Assembly: GCA_948567375.1 (NCBI GenBank)
Contig: OX419757.1
Coordinates: forward strand, 16,878,974 to 16,942,973
Length of the DNA: 64,000 nt
DNA from: Lunularia cruciata
Lineage: Eukaryota > Streptophyta > Marchantiopsida > Lunulariales > Lunulariaceae
Direction: 5' to 3'
Shown here: positions 32,481 through 44,559 of the stretch, one piece after another
Position numbering within the stretch: position 1 is the first letter of the stretch
How the letters are laid out: every line of letters starts with the position of its first letter
Notes under the pieces: generated by a model
What the model was told of the DNA's origin: nothing
Database searches by the model: none
The model's input: only the letters and a program-made list of their open reading frames with translations
Program-made: the position numbers and the translations under genes

Positions 32481-33701
32481 CTATATGAGACTCATTTTGA
32501 TTTCATTAGTGAGCTTTGACTCCAAAATTTTCTCCTTAAATTTTTGTTTGTCTACCCTAGCTTTCCTTTTATCTACACTCAATTTCTTTTCAATTTCAAT
32601 TTTCATCTTCTTTGTCTCTAATCTAACACACTTTGCTTCCATTCTAATCATTATTTTCTCTCTTTTCCTCATGTTGGTGGCTTCTAGTTCAGCTAGTCGT
32701 AACCCCTCCTTGGATTCTATAGTATTTACCTTCAACATGGTAATTTTTGCTAAATCATGAGACAATGACATACTAGGTGACAACCTAGGTACCTTACTTG
32801 CTTATAGTCTACCTTTCCTCCTCTTTGGGTCATGTTCCTCTTCTTGGTTGAGGAAAGCATACTGGGATCCATCCTTGATAGAAGTTAAAGGCGGTGGTGT
32901 ACTGAAAGGCAAGTCCTTGATTGGTGGAACAAATGGTGACTCATCCTCGGGTGATAGGACCATTGTTCATGCCTACACTCAGTATACTTTCCACCCCTTG
33001 GGTTTCTGGGACAAACGGGAGGCCCGAGTCAAGGAGCACCACCTTTGGAGGAGATAGGAATTGCATGCACTCTTGTGCACCTTCATGGACCTCCTCCTCG
33101 CCAGCCTTACCAATTTTGCTTGAATTGGGATTAAAATCTCTCAAACTTACCATTGCAGGTGTACTTATGTTTGCTCTGGTCCCAAATATGGCTTCCATTC
33201 TTGCAAAATGGGGTCACATTCCATTCAATTTATCTTCTACAGTTCTTCACCCTTTGTCATATTCTTTCTCCGTGAGATCTTCTCCAATAGACTTGTTCTT
33301 AAGCTCTCTAGTTTCTTTGTATTGTTTCATGTACCTCGATCATTTCTTGTAAAGCTTGTCACTTGTCATAGAAGTAGGAAATCCTTGTCACTCCCTAATC
33401 AAAAAAGTTGCCATGAAACTAAATACGATTGATTTCTGAATGTGCTTTTTGCAATTCACACCATGAATTTGTGCAAAATGCTCGGGGTCCTCCAAATAGT
33501 ACAGTATTTGGCTATAATTGTGCGTTGCCATGCAAAATTGTTCATCCTCCTTTGTTTTGCCCGGCACGGAAGAAGACATCCTCAAAATCCAAATTTCCCT
33601 AATGGTTGTTCAGGTTGCAAATCCAAAGATTACTCTATAGGTCTTGGATCAACGTCCAAAAGTGAGCCTCTTGCACTAAAACAAGGTACTTGATCTCCCA
33701 T
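32481..33701 (-). pseudogene. Relic Myb/SANT-like (trihelix-type) ORF
   Basis: From an ATG at 33701 the minus strand encodes an acidic start, a frameshift near 33590, then a Trp-poor region where Trp codons have become TGA or stops: LYKK-stop-SRYMKQYKE, KG-stop-RTVEDK and NGM-stop-PHFARME (about 33340-33185). The spacing fits a Myb/SANT-like DNA-binding domain as found in plant transposon-associated proteins. A coiled coil rich in Lys and Glu follows in another frame (32783-32481). No transposase was found beside it. PIF/Harbinger association is a guess. Confidence 0.5.
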
Positions 33702-34360
33702 TGCAAAAATTTTGTTGCCTTCATGGAGAAAAATAAACTCATCTCCTAATCAATTTCTTGGTTGCCACAGGGCGGCACAGATCATTTCCCGACCCAATGC
33801 GAAACTACAAAACTGCCATTTAGTTGCCCGACAACTCGCACATTTGCTCGGGAGGGTGGTGAATTCGAGTTTAGAATTTGAATTGTTGAGAGGGTGCCTT
33901 TTGGATTTTGAATATACAAACAAAATCATAAATCATATTTGACTCATCTAACCATGTGCCACCCTCTTTAGAAAACACGTCACTTTGGTCCAACAATCAT
34001 TTATTTAGTTGATGTATTCCTAAACATAAGTAACATAATGCTTGATTTTTATAAATGAATGCAATCGGGACAAAATATTCCGTAACGTAATTTGCAAAGC
34101 ATTCATTTATTCAAATCTCGCCTCTTTCTTTCCAAAGAGTTCATTAAAAATTATTACGAAATTTGTTTTATCCCTTACATATCCGTCAAGTCTATTTCTA
34201 AAACCCCCTAGTGTTCATGCAGTCGACTTTGGTTTGGAAGATAACAATTAGAGAGGTTTGTCAGTAGCTTCGTTAGCGAGCTCGAGATGGTTCCGGAATT
34301 GGCTCCAGCACACGAATTGGCCTATTCCTCGGAGCCTTGCTGCCTTTCGCTCTCGCTCAA
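33702..34360. other. Intergenic region upstream of ankyrin-TPR gene
   Basis: AT-rich to about 34250, then a switch to CpG-richer sequence, as expected for the promoter side of an active gene. No repeat of the window matches here. Confidence 0.5.
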
Positions 34361-34369
34361 TATTTAAAT
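34361..34369 (+). promoter_or_regulatory. Candidate TATA box of ankyrin-TPR gene
   Basis: TATTTAAAT, 302 bp upstream of the start codon, in a CpG-richer region. This would place the transcript start near 34395 with a 5' UTR of about 275 nt. Weak evidence by itself. Confidence 0.35.
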
Positions 34370-34670
34370 CAGGCTTGTAATTTCACGGTCGATGAGCTCG
34401 ACCGATCGTGTTTATCATCCACTGCGGAGACCCTGTCATTTTTTTTGGGGCACGAATCCTCAGCATTGCAGCCCGGGGGTAAGGTCTGCGGAATTAGGGG
34501 ATAGCTTCACAGCGGAAGGAGGAGGAGGAGTAAATTTCTGCACAGCGGAAGGTGACAGCCTATTTGTGATTGTCCGGGGTAGATAGGAAGGACATTGTGA
34601 CGGGGAGGGGGACGGGGAGCGATTTTGCTGGAAGGGCAGGAAGTGATTGCAAGCAGAGGAGGAAGTTTTG

Positions 34671-37600
34671 ATGGGAACTACGAAACAACCTGATGCCAGT
34701 GGAGCACTTGGAGGTTAGATCTCTTGTTGTTGTTGTTGTTTCGGAGTTTTATGAGCACCTTGCTTGGTTTTTGATTTGTGCCTTTAGTATCTGCGTGGAC
34801 CTGAGTCGAGACAATGTGGAGAGTTTGGAATGGAAGAACATTTTAGTTCAACTTAAAAGGAATCTTTGGAGAAATGAGCTTTCACAGAAGTTGGAAATCA
34901 GTCGTCATATTTGAGCAATTTGAGGCACGAAGTTTTATATGCTGTTAGCTCAGTTACGAATATGAAGAAACATGGGAATCTCTATTCTATACATTATGAA
35001 GACCGCACTTTTTGCCAGCTACGAGCCATAAACCATAGTAACGCTTGAAGTGAACTTCTTGTTTAGCACTGCACTGGCCAATTTTGCTAGCTGTGTAGAC
35101 ATGGGCAGGTTCTGAGCTAGAGTAACAGGAGAACTATTGCATAGTTTACTTCGAATTTTGATATATTGGATCATGCATTTTGGAGCGGACATTTGCTAGT
35201 TAAATATGACATGCAAACCACTAGAGAAGTGATATGGACGGATTGGAGAGATTCGTTAAAAGGTCAATTGGCAATCGGTCGTCCATCTCGATATTTATAA
35301 GGCAGCTGTTTTGTCATAACTTTAGATCCATTCTTTAGACTCTACTCTCTAGATATCTGTCGCGAAATGAGCCTTGCGTCCACAAGACGCTGTTTGGATT
35401 AGTAGATCCAAAAAGAAAAGTACCACAGATAATCGGGCTCATTCTTGTTGAATGGAAGAGTGAGTCGTTTAAACCCAGGCAGATATTACGACGTGCCAAC
35501 CTTTTCCCAGGCCAACGGAACAGATTACCCCGGAACAAGTTGAATCATTGCGGACATGATTCTGAGGTTTTGTTTTGATTGTCTGTATGGTACTGAGTTA
35601 TATCAACTTTCCTTGCAGCTCGGCAGAAGGTTGAAAGACTTTTGAAGGCAGCTCGAGATGGAGAGCTAGCAGCTTTTAAAGGTAGATCATAAATCTGTTG
35701 TGACAATGGGAAGCCAGGGTGTTCAGAACGGCTGCTTCAAGCGCATCGTTAGCTGTGTATATGGTGACTTGTTTGTACTATCATGCATAATGATTGATTG
35801 ATTAGAGACCGGGTTATGTAAGAAATCTGTGAAACCTGCTGGATGACATGTAGGCAACCGAAATGAAATATCATACGCATACATATGGGGATCTCCTTGA
35901 GAAGTCAATTGAACCTGAACGTGTGACTCTGCAGTCGAGGCGAATTTAGTCGCAGACGGACAGGAACTTTCCGAAGCCGTTAGAGATGTGAAGGACGGAA
36001 ATGGTCGTGGACCCCTACATTTTGCTGCTCGTGGTGGCCATGACCATATCTGCCAGTATTTGGTGGAGGACCTCCAATTTCCTGTGGATCAACTGGATGA
36101 TGAGGGTAGGAGTAGTAGGAGCACATTGTTCTTTGTGATATTGGCTTTAGTACGAGTTAGAGTTGCTCCACAGCACCTCTGTCAACGTCATTTTTAAGAC
36201 ATGTAGCCGTATTGGTTTTTAGCTGTTTCATAATTCTGAGTTTACGAAACTGAAGTAAGTGAGCAGCACCGTGTACAGCGGTGGTCATCTCCTTCTTCAG
36301 GCGCTACTTATTCCTATATCATTTTCTGATGAATGGACCACTGGGTTGTGATTACAGGAGAGACTCCACTTATCTTTGCGGCACGAGCAGGCTTGTTTTC
36401 AACTGCAAGATATCTTCTCGATCATGGAGCAAACCCTCATGCAGCTGCCCAAGAGCTTGGAACTTCAGCGTTGCACCATGCTGCAGGGACAGGTTGTTGA
36501 AGAATTGAGTGGATATGCTAAACCCTAAACCCTAAACTCTTGTAGTTTGGACCATGCTTAGATTTGATTCCGTATCTGTAGGAAGCTGTTGCTCAAGCAA
36601 GGTGTTTAAGTTTTCCGGTAGTTTTACAAGGTGCTACAGTGGTTTAAGATATAGCTTTTTTGAAAGGATATCTCGTTTTGGAATTGCAGGGTCTCTGGAG
36701 CTCATGAAACTTCTCCTAGAGAAAGGAGTGGCCGTGGATGCTGCAAGCAGTTCTGGAACACCTTTAATATGGGCTGCAGGACATGGCCGGTTGGAAGCTG
36801 TGAAACTTCTACTTGAGCGTGATGCCAATGTATGTACCTCAAATTTTGCTTGATCACCAGCTTAGATCAATTCGTATAAAGAAGTCTCTGTCACTGCGAT
36901 TAATTTTAACTTAAAATCAACTGACAGGCAAACTCCTCCACTGAAGATGGCGCTACACCGCTGTTGACAGCTGTAGCGGCACAACAGCCAGAAATCGTGG
37001 AACTTCTGATAAAGGTGGGTGGAGTGATACTCAAGGTCAAACAAGTGATAAACTCCAATCAGATATTACTTCATTCGCAAACAAATAAAGGCACTATATT
37101 CATCCTCATGTGTGTGCAAAAGTATTGACAAGTTTGTCATGAGGAGATGCCTTTATATCGTCAATCACAATGTTAGAAAAGTAATTGCACGTATGACAGT
37201 AGCCTTGATGACCAACTACTTAAATTGTGAAGCGCTAAGACGTTATCCACTTATCTGGAAGAAGTTTAGTAACCTAGTAAACTAGTTTCATGGGTGGTTT
37301 GTGGTTGTGTAGAACGGAGCACAAGCCAACATTTTTGCAGGAGGAGTTACACCTCTCCATATTGCTGCTGAGCAAGGGAACAAACAAACCATCGAACATC
37401 TACTAGCGGCAGGTGCTGACCCTAACGTGACGGATGAGGTGAGTTGAGATTCCTAGAATCATGACTAAAATTACGGTACGATAAATATGGAGTATCCATC
37501 CATCACTAGTCAGCTGTTTAAAGTATCCACCATTGCACAGGATAACTGAAAAAATGAACTACAAGTTTCCGTTACTTAACGAGGGCTGCTGCAACAAAAG

Positions 37601-39772
37601 TGGCTCCATTTCGGTATAACTCCCTTTTGATGTATTTGATAAGTACAGGCGGAAATGGCACCCATTCAAGTGGCCGCCATTAGTGGTCATACTCCTATCG
37701 TAAAAATACTGCTACCAGTCACCACTGTTCTCCCAGCCGTAGAGGAGTGGACCGTCGATGGTTTGTTCAATCACGCAAAACAACTTGCTGCCGAAGTAGA
37801 GGTACGATTTGTTCATAATACCTCCATATTCGGTTCCTATTGTTCTTGTTCCCGAGTTTGTACATTGGGATGAGGAATACCTCTTATATCTACACATGTT
37901 CAACTTATCAGGTATGGTGAGACTTTCACAATTTTGCTTGATGTTTATCTCAAGTAAGAAGCGGAGTAGATGGATTAATATTCCGAAATTTTATTTATTA
38001 AGTAAGAGAATACATGGCCGGTACTACATTATCTTCTCCGTCCTAAATATAAGACGAAGGTGGAAGTATTTGATTTCTTATCCTGGATACATTTACAATG
38101 ATTCAGCTGCATCCGGTGATCGGATAACAATGAAAATCAGACTATTGTTGTTTAATCTTGTTTGATTTAAGCTGCTAAAATCCCAGATAGTTATCTATGC
38201 ATGGTCTTTGTTACTGGGAAATGATTAGATCCCAAGTCTTGGATGCAGTCACATTGATTCCCCTGTACTCGGGAGAAGAGAACAACTATAATCAACTGTT
38301 CATAAATGTGTGTTTGACAAAATTTCTTGTTTGATTCAGGCTGCTGAGAAACGTGAAAGAGAATATCATGACCAGCAGAAAGCCAAGGTTGAAGAAAAGC
38401 CTGTTTTGATTGAGGTGGAGATTCAACCCTTATTTCTTTCAAACTTGGCAGACCCTCCTCCAGAGCAAGTTGTCTTAGATTTAAATGTGATCGGAAGCTT
38501 GTGGAAAGTTGTATAAGAAGCTAATTACCGAAGTATACTTTACCTTTGTTCTAGGAAGATTGCGGAAGATTACGCAATTTGGAGAAGATTATAAGTTGAT
38601 TATGTACTCGCTGTTTTATGGTTGGATGCAGGTATCTCCAGAAAAGAAAGAGAGGGCCCTGGAAGCAAAGGCTAGGGGAACTGCATTTTTTCAAGAACAG
38701 AATTACAGTAATGCAATAGATGCCTACACACAGGTATTACCACATCATGTTCTTTGACAATGGGTCGTCTTAGAATTGCGTTTCTTTGATGAAGTTCGGA
38801 GTCTATCAACTTCTGCAAATACATATGATATATTTTAAGCTATCTCCTATCTTTATCCCACCTCTAGTTTCAAAGTGTGCCTTGGAGGTCTACGAGAGGG
38901 GCATAAGTTGCGAGTAACTTGTTTATACGAATTATGTGCAATATAAAGACTCGTGTGGATGGATCTCTGAACTCTCAGATTTGCTCACAATACTTGCAGG
39001 CTCTTGATTTTGATCCCACCAACTACCAAGTACTCTCCAATAGAAGCTTATGCTGGCTAAAACTTGGACAAGCCGAACGTGCTCTTACTGATGCACAAGA
39101 ATGTCGTAAACTGGCCCCAAACTGGGTCAAGGGTTATTACCGGGAAGGTGCAGCTTTACGCCAATTGCAGGTGAGATCCTTGTAAATATACTTTCCCATA
39201 ATCACACCAGCATTTATGTTGATCAGCTGTTTATGGGGTTGATTCGTGATTACTGGGTACCTCTGTCGAGCACCGATCACTACCTATGCCAACAGAGAGT
39301 TGACTCACCCTGGTCGTGCTTCATGACGTGAATTTACTCTTTTCACATCTATGTAGTTCTAAACTCGTTATTCGGTAACCAATCGTTCTTTGCAGCGATT
39401 CCACGAGGCAGCTGATGCGTTCTATTCTGGAGTAAAAGTCAACCCAGAGTCGAAAGATGTCATTGATGCATTCAAGTAAACACCTAAACCTTTTGGCAGG
39501 CATATATATTAGCTTTACCTGAAATTCTGTCAATTACTTTTCAGTCCCAAGTGTGTTACTGATTGTCAGGATTGGGAAATTATTTGATGAGTACCCTAGT
39601 GAAGAAGACAATCTTTTTACGAAACAAGCCAATATTTCTCTATTTGGTTTAGATGCATGTGAATAGATGTGCTATCTGTAGAAGTATGTTTTTTTTACTT
39701 TTGAGTGGATTGTTGATGTAATTGTGCAGGGAAGCTGTTGAAGCTGGCAAAAAGTTTCACGGTGTAAAATAA
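34671..39772 (+). CDS. Ankyrin-repeat and TPR protein, TPR10-like, 13 exons
   Basis: Exons: 34671-34713, 35619-35681, 35935-36105, 36358-36492, 36690-36829, 36928-37014, 37313-37438, 37649-37801, 38340-38414, 38632-38733, 39000-39170, 39396-39475, 39730-39772. All introns are GT-AG, phases agree, and the coding length is 1389 nt (462 residues plus TAA). Residues about 58-290 form some six ankyrin repeats (GPLHFAARGGH, TPLIFAARAG, TPLIWAAGHG, TPLHIAAEQG). A charged helix (about 307-330) leads to three TPRs (about 335-440; NRSLCWLKLGQAERAL), and the protein ends AGKKFHGVK. Order and ending match Arabidopsis TPR10 (At3g04710) as I recall it. TPRs of this kind often bind Hsp70/Hsp90 tails; ankyrins bind other proteins. 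No signal peptide or membrane segment. The start is the first ATG in frame with exon 2. The only intact gene here. Confidence 0.92.
36518..36538 (+). repeat. Interstitial plant telomere-type repeat in intron 4
   Basis: Just over two and a half units of CTAAACC, the plant telomere sequence, 26 bp into intron 4. May be a telo-box-like element or a repair scar. Confidence 0.7.
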
Positions 39773-41300
39773 TTCTATAAACATCATCTCTGAAGTTGCC
39801 ACGTCAATGACCAGTCCCTATCACGTATCAACCTTGCCTGTTCGATGTGACTCCTTCTGCTTACCATGGTATGAAGCTCTCAAAGTTTTTCACGTGCCTG
39901 GCAAGTTCTGTATGGTCAACTACTGGTGTAGAGAATGCCTGAGAGCACCTTGCACTTCATAAGCAAACGTCGATTTACTGCTTCAGAACTTAGTTGCTTG
40001 CATGCTTCCATCTAATCTGTTGCAGTGAGCCCGGACTTTGACAATGTATCAAGTCTCGGAGCGAGATGCCAGGCCCCCTTTCTAGGAAGACTTTAATACC
40101 CAAGCCACAACCTCTCTGGGTTCTGAAAGATACGCCCAGTCTGAATACAGGTTAGCCAAGTTTTGTCCGTTAAGATCTTGTACCCCGTACCCCGCACGCT
40201 TATGAAGTTGAGTGTATATCATTTCAAGTTTGAACTCGATGTCACCATCAGGCTGCTTTCCTTTTATGCCCGTTCTGAGAACTTTACAGTAAGGGCAGCT
40301 ACAAACTTGAGTGTGTCTGATGGACAGACTACTTTCTCCAGTATCTGAGCTCCGGTTGTGTTCTCAATGGCACCCTGCAGTGCAGTGTGTAGAGACTTAC
40401 TGAGTACAGATCTCCTCTCATAGATGTACCCAAGTTCACTCTTGAGGAAACCCACAGATTTAGTGCTATGTCTCTGTATTAGGGCGCGAGACTCTTTCTG
40501 TAGGGTTGGATTATGGTTCCTATGCATTGACAGCTTTCATCAGGTTTTGACAGCTATTTTATATCAAATATCATACTTGAACCAGCAGACATGAAAATTT
40601 CATAGAATCTGATGTTGGTGGATTGCACAATGGCTGAATCTTTATGCATCCAAGTCATATCCTTATTATTGAGCTTTTGCATATGCTTGACATCGTGACT
40701 GGTTTCGTCTTGTGAATAACTATATTTCGCTACACTGCTCCGATCTTTAGTATCTAGGAAGACAATTTTCCTAGGCTCGTCCATGAATGTTTTAACCATG
40801 TACCCTATAATGTATCAGAGTCTATATGTATATCGCTGCTCCCTTTTCGAAGCATAACTGAGATCCAGTATGAAGCTGAGCTTTAGTCACCGGTTTCCCT
40901 GGATTCTCACTGTCTTCTGGTCCAGTACAATGTTGGACACTAAGTTTTGCCGCATGTATGGGTCCAACTATAAGCATATCTTTAAGCAACGCGGAATTGG
41001 TATCTAGCTCTTTAACCACTATCCGTCCGTTCATAACAACTAGCAGACCGTTGAGTACAATTTGTAAGAAACCAAGTAAAATGGTTTACGCCCGAAGCGT
41101 CTTTATCGAAAGAAATTTGCTCCTCGTTTCCGTCAACTAGAATTTTCTCGGATTAAAATAGAAGTAACCAAAGAACCGCAAAATTGGAAAATCTTTATTT
41201 TGACTAAAATTTGTATCATTGACCTTCCTTACTTTGAGACTAAATATGGTCTTCATCGAAAACCATAGCGGATCTGCATTAAATATTACTAATTGTTCTC
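39773..41300. other. Downstream region with unassigned minus-strand frames
   Basis: Contains the 3' UTR of the ankyrin-TPR gene. On the minus strand three open stretches (41034-40822, 40799-40554, 40527-40264) of 70-87 codons in different frames have protein-like composition (for example KVVCPSDTLKFVAALTVKF) but no domain I know. They could be exons of a gene, a gene fragment, or chance. Confidence 0.3.
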
Positions 41301-41310
41301 CGTTATCTGC

Positions 41311-41346
41311 ATAGCTCAGTTGGTAGAGCGCAAGGCTCATAACGTT
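41311..41346 (+). pseudogene. 5' half of a tRNA-like sequence, CAT anticodon
   Basis: TAGCTCAGTTGGTAGAGCGC is a perfect D-arm with pol III A box, followed by an anticodon-loop-like CTCATAA with CAT (Met). No matching 3' half, T-arm or B box (GGTTCRANNCC) follows; the sequence turns into unrelated DNA. Either a truncated tRNA-Met copy or the head of a tRNA-derived short element. Confidence 0.55.
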
Positions 41347-41429
41347 GTACCCACCGGGTAGCTAATGCGCAGGGTGCCGACTGTTATGATGATCCATCGC
41401 ACCATCGGCTGTCCTGTTTGCACATCGAT

Positions 41430-41900
41430 CTTTGTACGTTGACCGTTTCCGGTTTAAATTTCTCTTTCGGTTTCAGCTTTCAGTTGATTACATTTCCTTA
41501 AACCTATTTGCACAGCTTTCAATGAGCTAACTTCTCTTCAACCTATTTACACACCGATAAATCGATTGATCTTTGTACGTCGACTATTTCCACTATTTCC
41601 AGGTTAAAGTTCTCTTTCGAATGTAGCGTCTAACGAGTTAATTTTTCTTCACCTACTTCGATACCAAACTCTGCATGTTGATAACAACTTGCAACTACAA
41701 CTTGCTTTTGCTGATACTATTGGGGCTTAGCCTCATTTTATCTCTTATGTTTCATCCCTGTACGGCTTGATGGGTCTTCCATCCTACTTGTTATCCTATA
41801 GGGTCGCCTCTTCTTTACTTGCTTCAGCTAGTAAACTTTTCTTTAACACTAATCCACTTCAAAGATGATATATATTTCCAGTTTAAGGAGACCTAAGATG
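41430..41900 (+). repeat. Degenerate repeat array, first segment
   Basis: Repeated words: GATCTTTGTACGTTGACCGTTTCC near 41430 and GATCTTTGTACGTCGACTATTTCC near 41570, plus CTTCAACCTATTTACAC and CTAATCCACTTCA (41849). The last word recurs many times in 44.6-46.6 kb, suggesting one ancient array interrupted by 41.9-44.56 kb. Confidence 0.5.
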
Positions 41901-43458
41901 TGTATTTCATTGTCATTGGGGATGTCCTTTTGTGTTTGGTTTCTCGTATTACTTGTTAATAGTTGCAATAGTCATTATCTTCCTTCTTGTGTCCCTCTCA
42001 GTTTGTTGTGGTTAATCAAAGGGATGTAAGATTGGGTGGTGGTCTAAGTTGATGTCTCCAATACTTTCAATACTATCACTTGCACAACATTGTTTTGTGT
42101 TCATTGTTGAAATGGAGATTAGATCCACTCTTTGATCTTTTTGTCTTGTCAATACTTTCTATGGTATCAAGATATTTATCTTATATAGCCACCATATTGC
42201 TACAAGAGAGTTCACATAGTTCAGAGCACATGATAGGGAATCATCCATTGGAAGGGCCTCTCTTTGCCATAGTGCATTACAGTTCTTTACAGCATGTGGT
42301 AATAACTTTTCCATATTGTCTTCTCCCATCCCTCTCAAACAACATTCTTATTGTGTGCCCTTTGGAGGATGTAATTTCAATATCATTTGCTTTCACACTC
42401 AACTTAAAGACCTTGGATTTACGAGTCCAAATTTGTAAATGGAAAGTTTGGAACCCACATACAATCTTTACTCTCTTTGACTTCCCATTAGGATTTTAGT
42501 TTCCTATAGGTGGTTGGAGAGTTTTAGGCTCTCTTTTGGAACAAGAGGGGGATTTTTTTATAGTTCATTCATCACTGACACCTTAGTACAGGCCACAACC
42601 CATGCTCAACTCCTCCCTTGGTTGGGGAATGCTCAATTGACCTATTCCATTCTTACAAAGTGTTACCTCCTTGGGGTATTCATATTTTGCATGGAGTTTC
42701 TCGCCTACAAAGGCACTATTGCCACATTTGTAGACTTTTGAAAATATTATTCTGCATATTTTTTCCACTCTCTCTCACACAACTACTAGATGAGTGATGT
42801 AAGCAACATATAACTCTACCTATAGTCATGGGTGGAGGTGATTTATAGGGTAGGAGGCCATAATACCAATATCACAAATCAGAGCATGGGCTCTTGTGAT
42901 CCATTTTTTAGAGGATAGGTTCTTACATGCGGGGCATCTTTTCTTATTGGGCACTATCAAGGTAATGAATTCAAGCAATTACGCCTTCCAGTCATATCTT
43001 TGCCTTGTATGCATGTCACTTCTTGAGTTTATCTACTTTATATCCTAAGACTCCACGAAGATTTTGGTGGATCTTAATGAACATATGAAAACTCATACAC
43101 TTACCAACATCCTCACCAATGCGTCTCTACTTGATAGAGTTAGGATTATGTCTTGCGATGGAAAAAGCTTTAGAGCATAGCTCCAAGCTTCTCCCTTGGT
43201 TGATGACTTGAATTTACTTTTGAGTAGTTTATTGGAGCTCTACATTTGAGGTTGGGTCTCCCATATCCAACTCTCATAGGGCTTTTGGATCAATACACAT
43301 GTAATTCTTCATATGATATACAAGGCATACATTTTTTTACGATGTGCAATAGGTGGAGAGCACACAATAGTTCATGATGTAGTTCATGATACAACTGCTT
43401 AGATCTTATGAGCACCACGTGTTCAAATTGAGTGATGGTTGGATCTACCAAGACCACC
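41901..43458. other. No recognised gene
   Basis: Two hydrophobic open stretches (42080-42499 and 42514-42741, plus) have no motif and biased composition. The sequence lacks matches to other parts of the window. Confidence 0.4.
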
Positions 43459-43891
43459 TGTTAAAGACCAAGGAGAGAAATAGAAGGATAGAAGATGTAG
43501 TCACATTGAAACTCTCAATTGTGTGGAACTCAAAATGCTTAGCATGAGCTTGGACTTTGGTACTTACAATGAAGCAACACAAGGCTCTTGAGAAGCTTCC
43601 AAGGTCGTCTCTCTCTCACACTTCTCTCTCAAAGTCGTCTTCTTGGAGTGCAAGCTAAGCTACCCCAAGCATTTCTTACTCAAAGCCATCTACTTGGCAT
43701 ACAAGGTAATCTAGTTGTTAACTTGATGTGCAAGTTACACAATTCTTGAAATGTACTTAGAAATAGAAGCTTCTCACTAAGGAGCTTCCAAAGTGCTTTT
43801 AGAATATTGTTAGAATTCATAACTATATTTGGTTTATTTTACTAAATTATTATTCTTTGCTAACTAGTATGCTAACTTCAATATTATTACA
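43459..43891 (-). repeat. Solo LTR of element E family
   Basis: 433 bp starting TGTTAAAGACCAAGGAGAG and ending ATTATTACA, matching the LTRs of element E in the same orientation. Flanks are CCACC and CCACT, a 5-bp target duplication with one C/T change. No internal region remains, so it arose by LTR-LTR recombination. Confidence 0.8.
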
Positions 43892-44025
43892 CCACTTATC
43901 TATTTGGTGTAAGTGGATATTGTTACTTTCATGAGTGGTTGTTACACCTTACGTGACATGGTGTGGTATTCCTTATGAGTAATTATTGGCACATGCATGC
44001 ATAAAAGTGGGAGCATAAACAACCA

Positions 44026-44283
44026 TTGCCTCTAGAGCAAGCAGGACAACTATGCATGTTGGCTATCCTCAAATACCTTTATTTCCCTAACTATTTAGAT
44101 TTTTGGGCATCTATACCACTTTTGCAGTCTACTCAAGGAGATATCATGAGGTTCCTTGGAGAGGAGAGGAGCACTAGCTGTCTACCCTAACCATGTTTAT
44201 ATCCTAATTTTGACATCAAGTATGAGTCACTTTACAATGCACTCATGCTTTGGGTCTTCACTGATGAGCAATTGCATTAGTAA
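44026..44283 (+). pseudogene. Short relic coding segment, family unknown
   Basis: One frame reads as plausible protein for about 85 codons with one internal stop (CMLAILKYLYFPNYLDFW; YPNFDIKYESLYNALMLW) and ends in two stops. Aromatic and Leu-rich. Not recognised. Confidence 0.3.
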
Positions 44284-44559
44284 CACCCAACATGGCTAGG
44301 ATCTTCCCTCCTCACTTACTCAACATACCATTGGAGTACCTTTACCACACAATTTAGGAGTAAAATACCCTCTTATTAGTTTCTTTGGTGCTTGTTGTTA
44401 GTGCACTTTTTCTGCAAGTGTGCATTTGGGCCTATTTTGTTTTTTTGTTGGTTGTCTGGGACCATTGGGCCTCACACTCTTTTTATCCTTTTGCACTTTT
44501 TTTTTTGGGTCTTGTTTTCCTTTCCTCTTTCCTTTGGGTTACTCTCTATATGTAAAAGT

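Noticed and set aside
42080..42499. 139-codon open stretch, hydrophobic, plus strand
   Set aside because: Leu/Ile/Ser-biased composition from pyrimidine-rich DNA, no motif, no partner exons, no match in the window.
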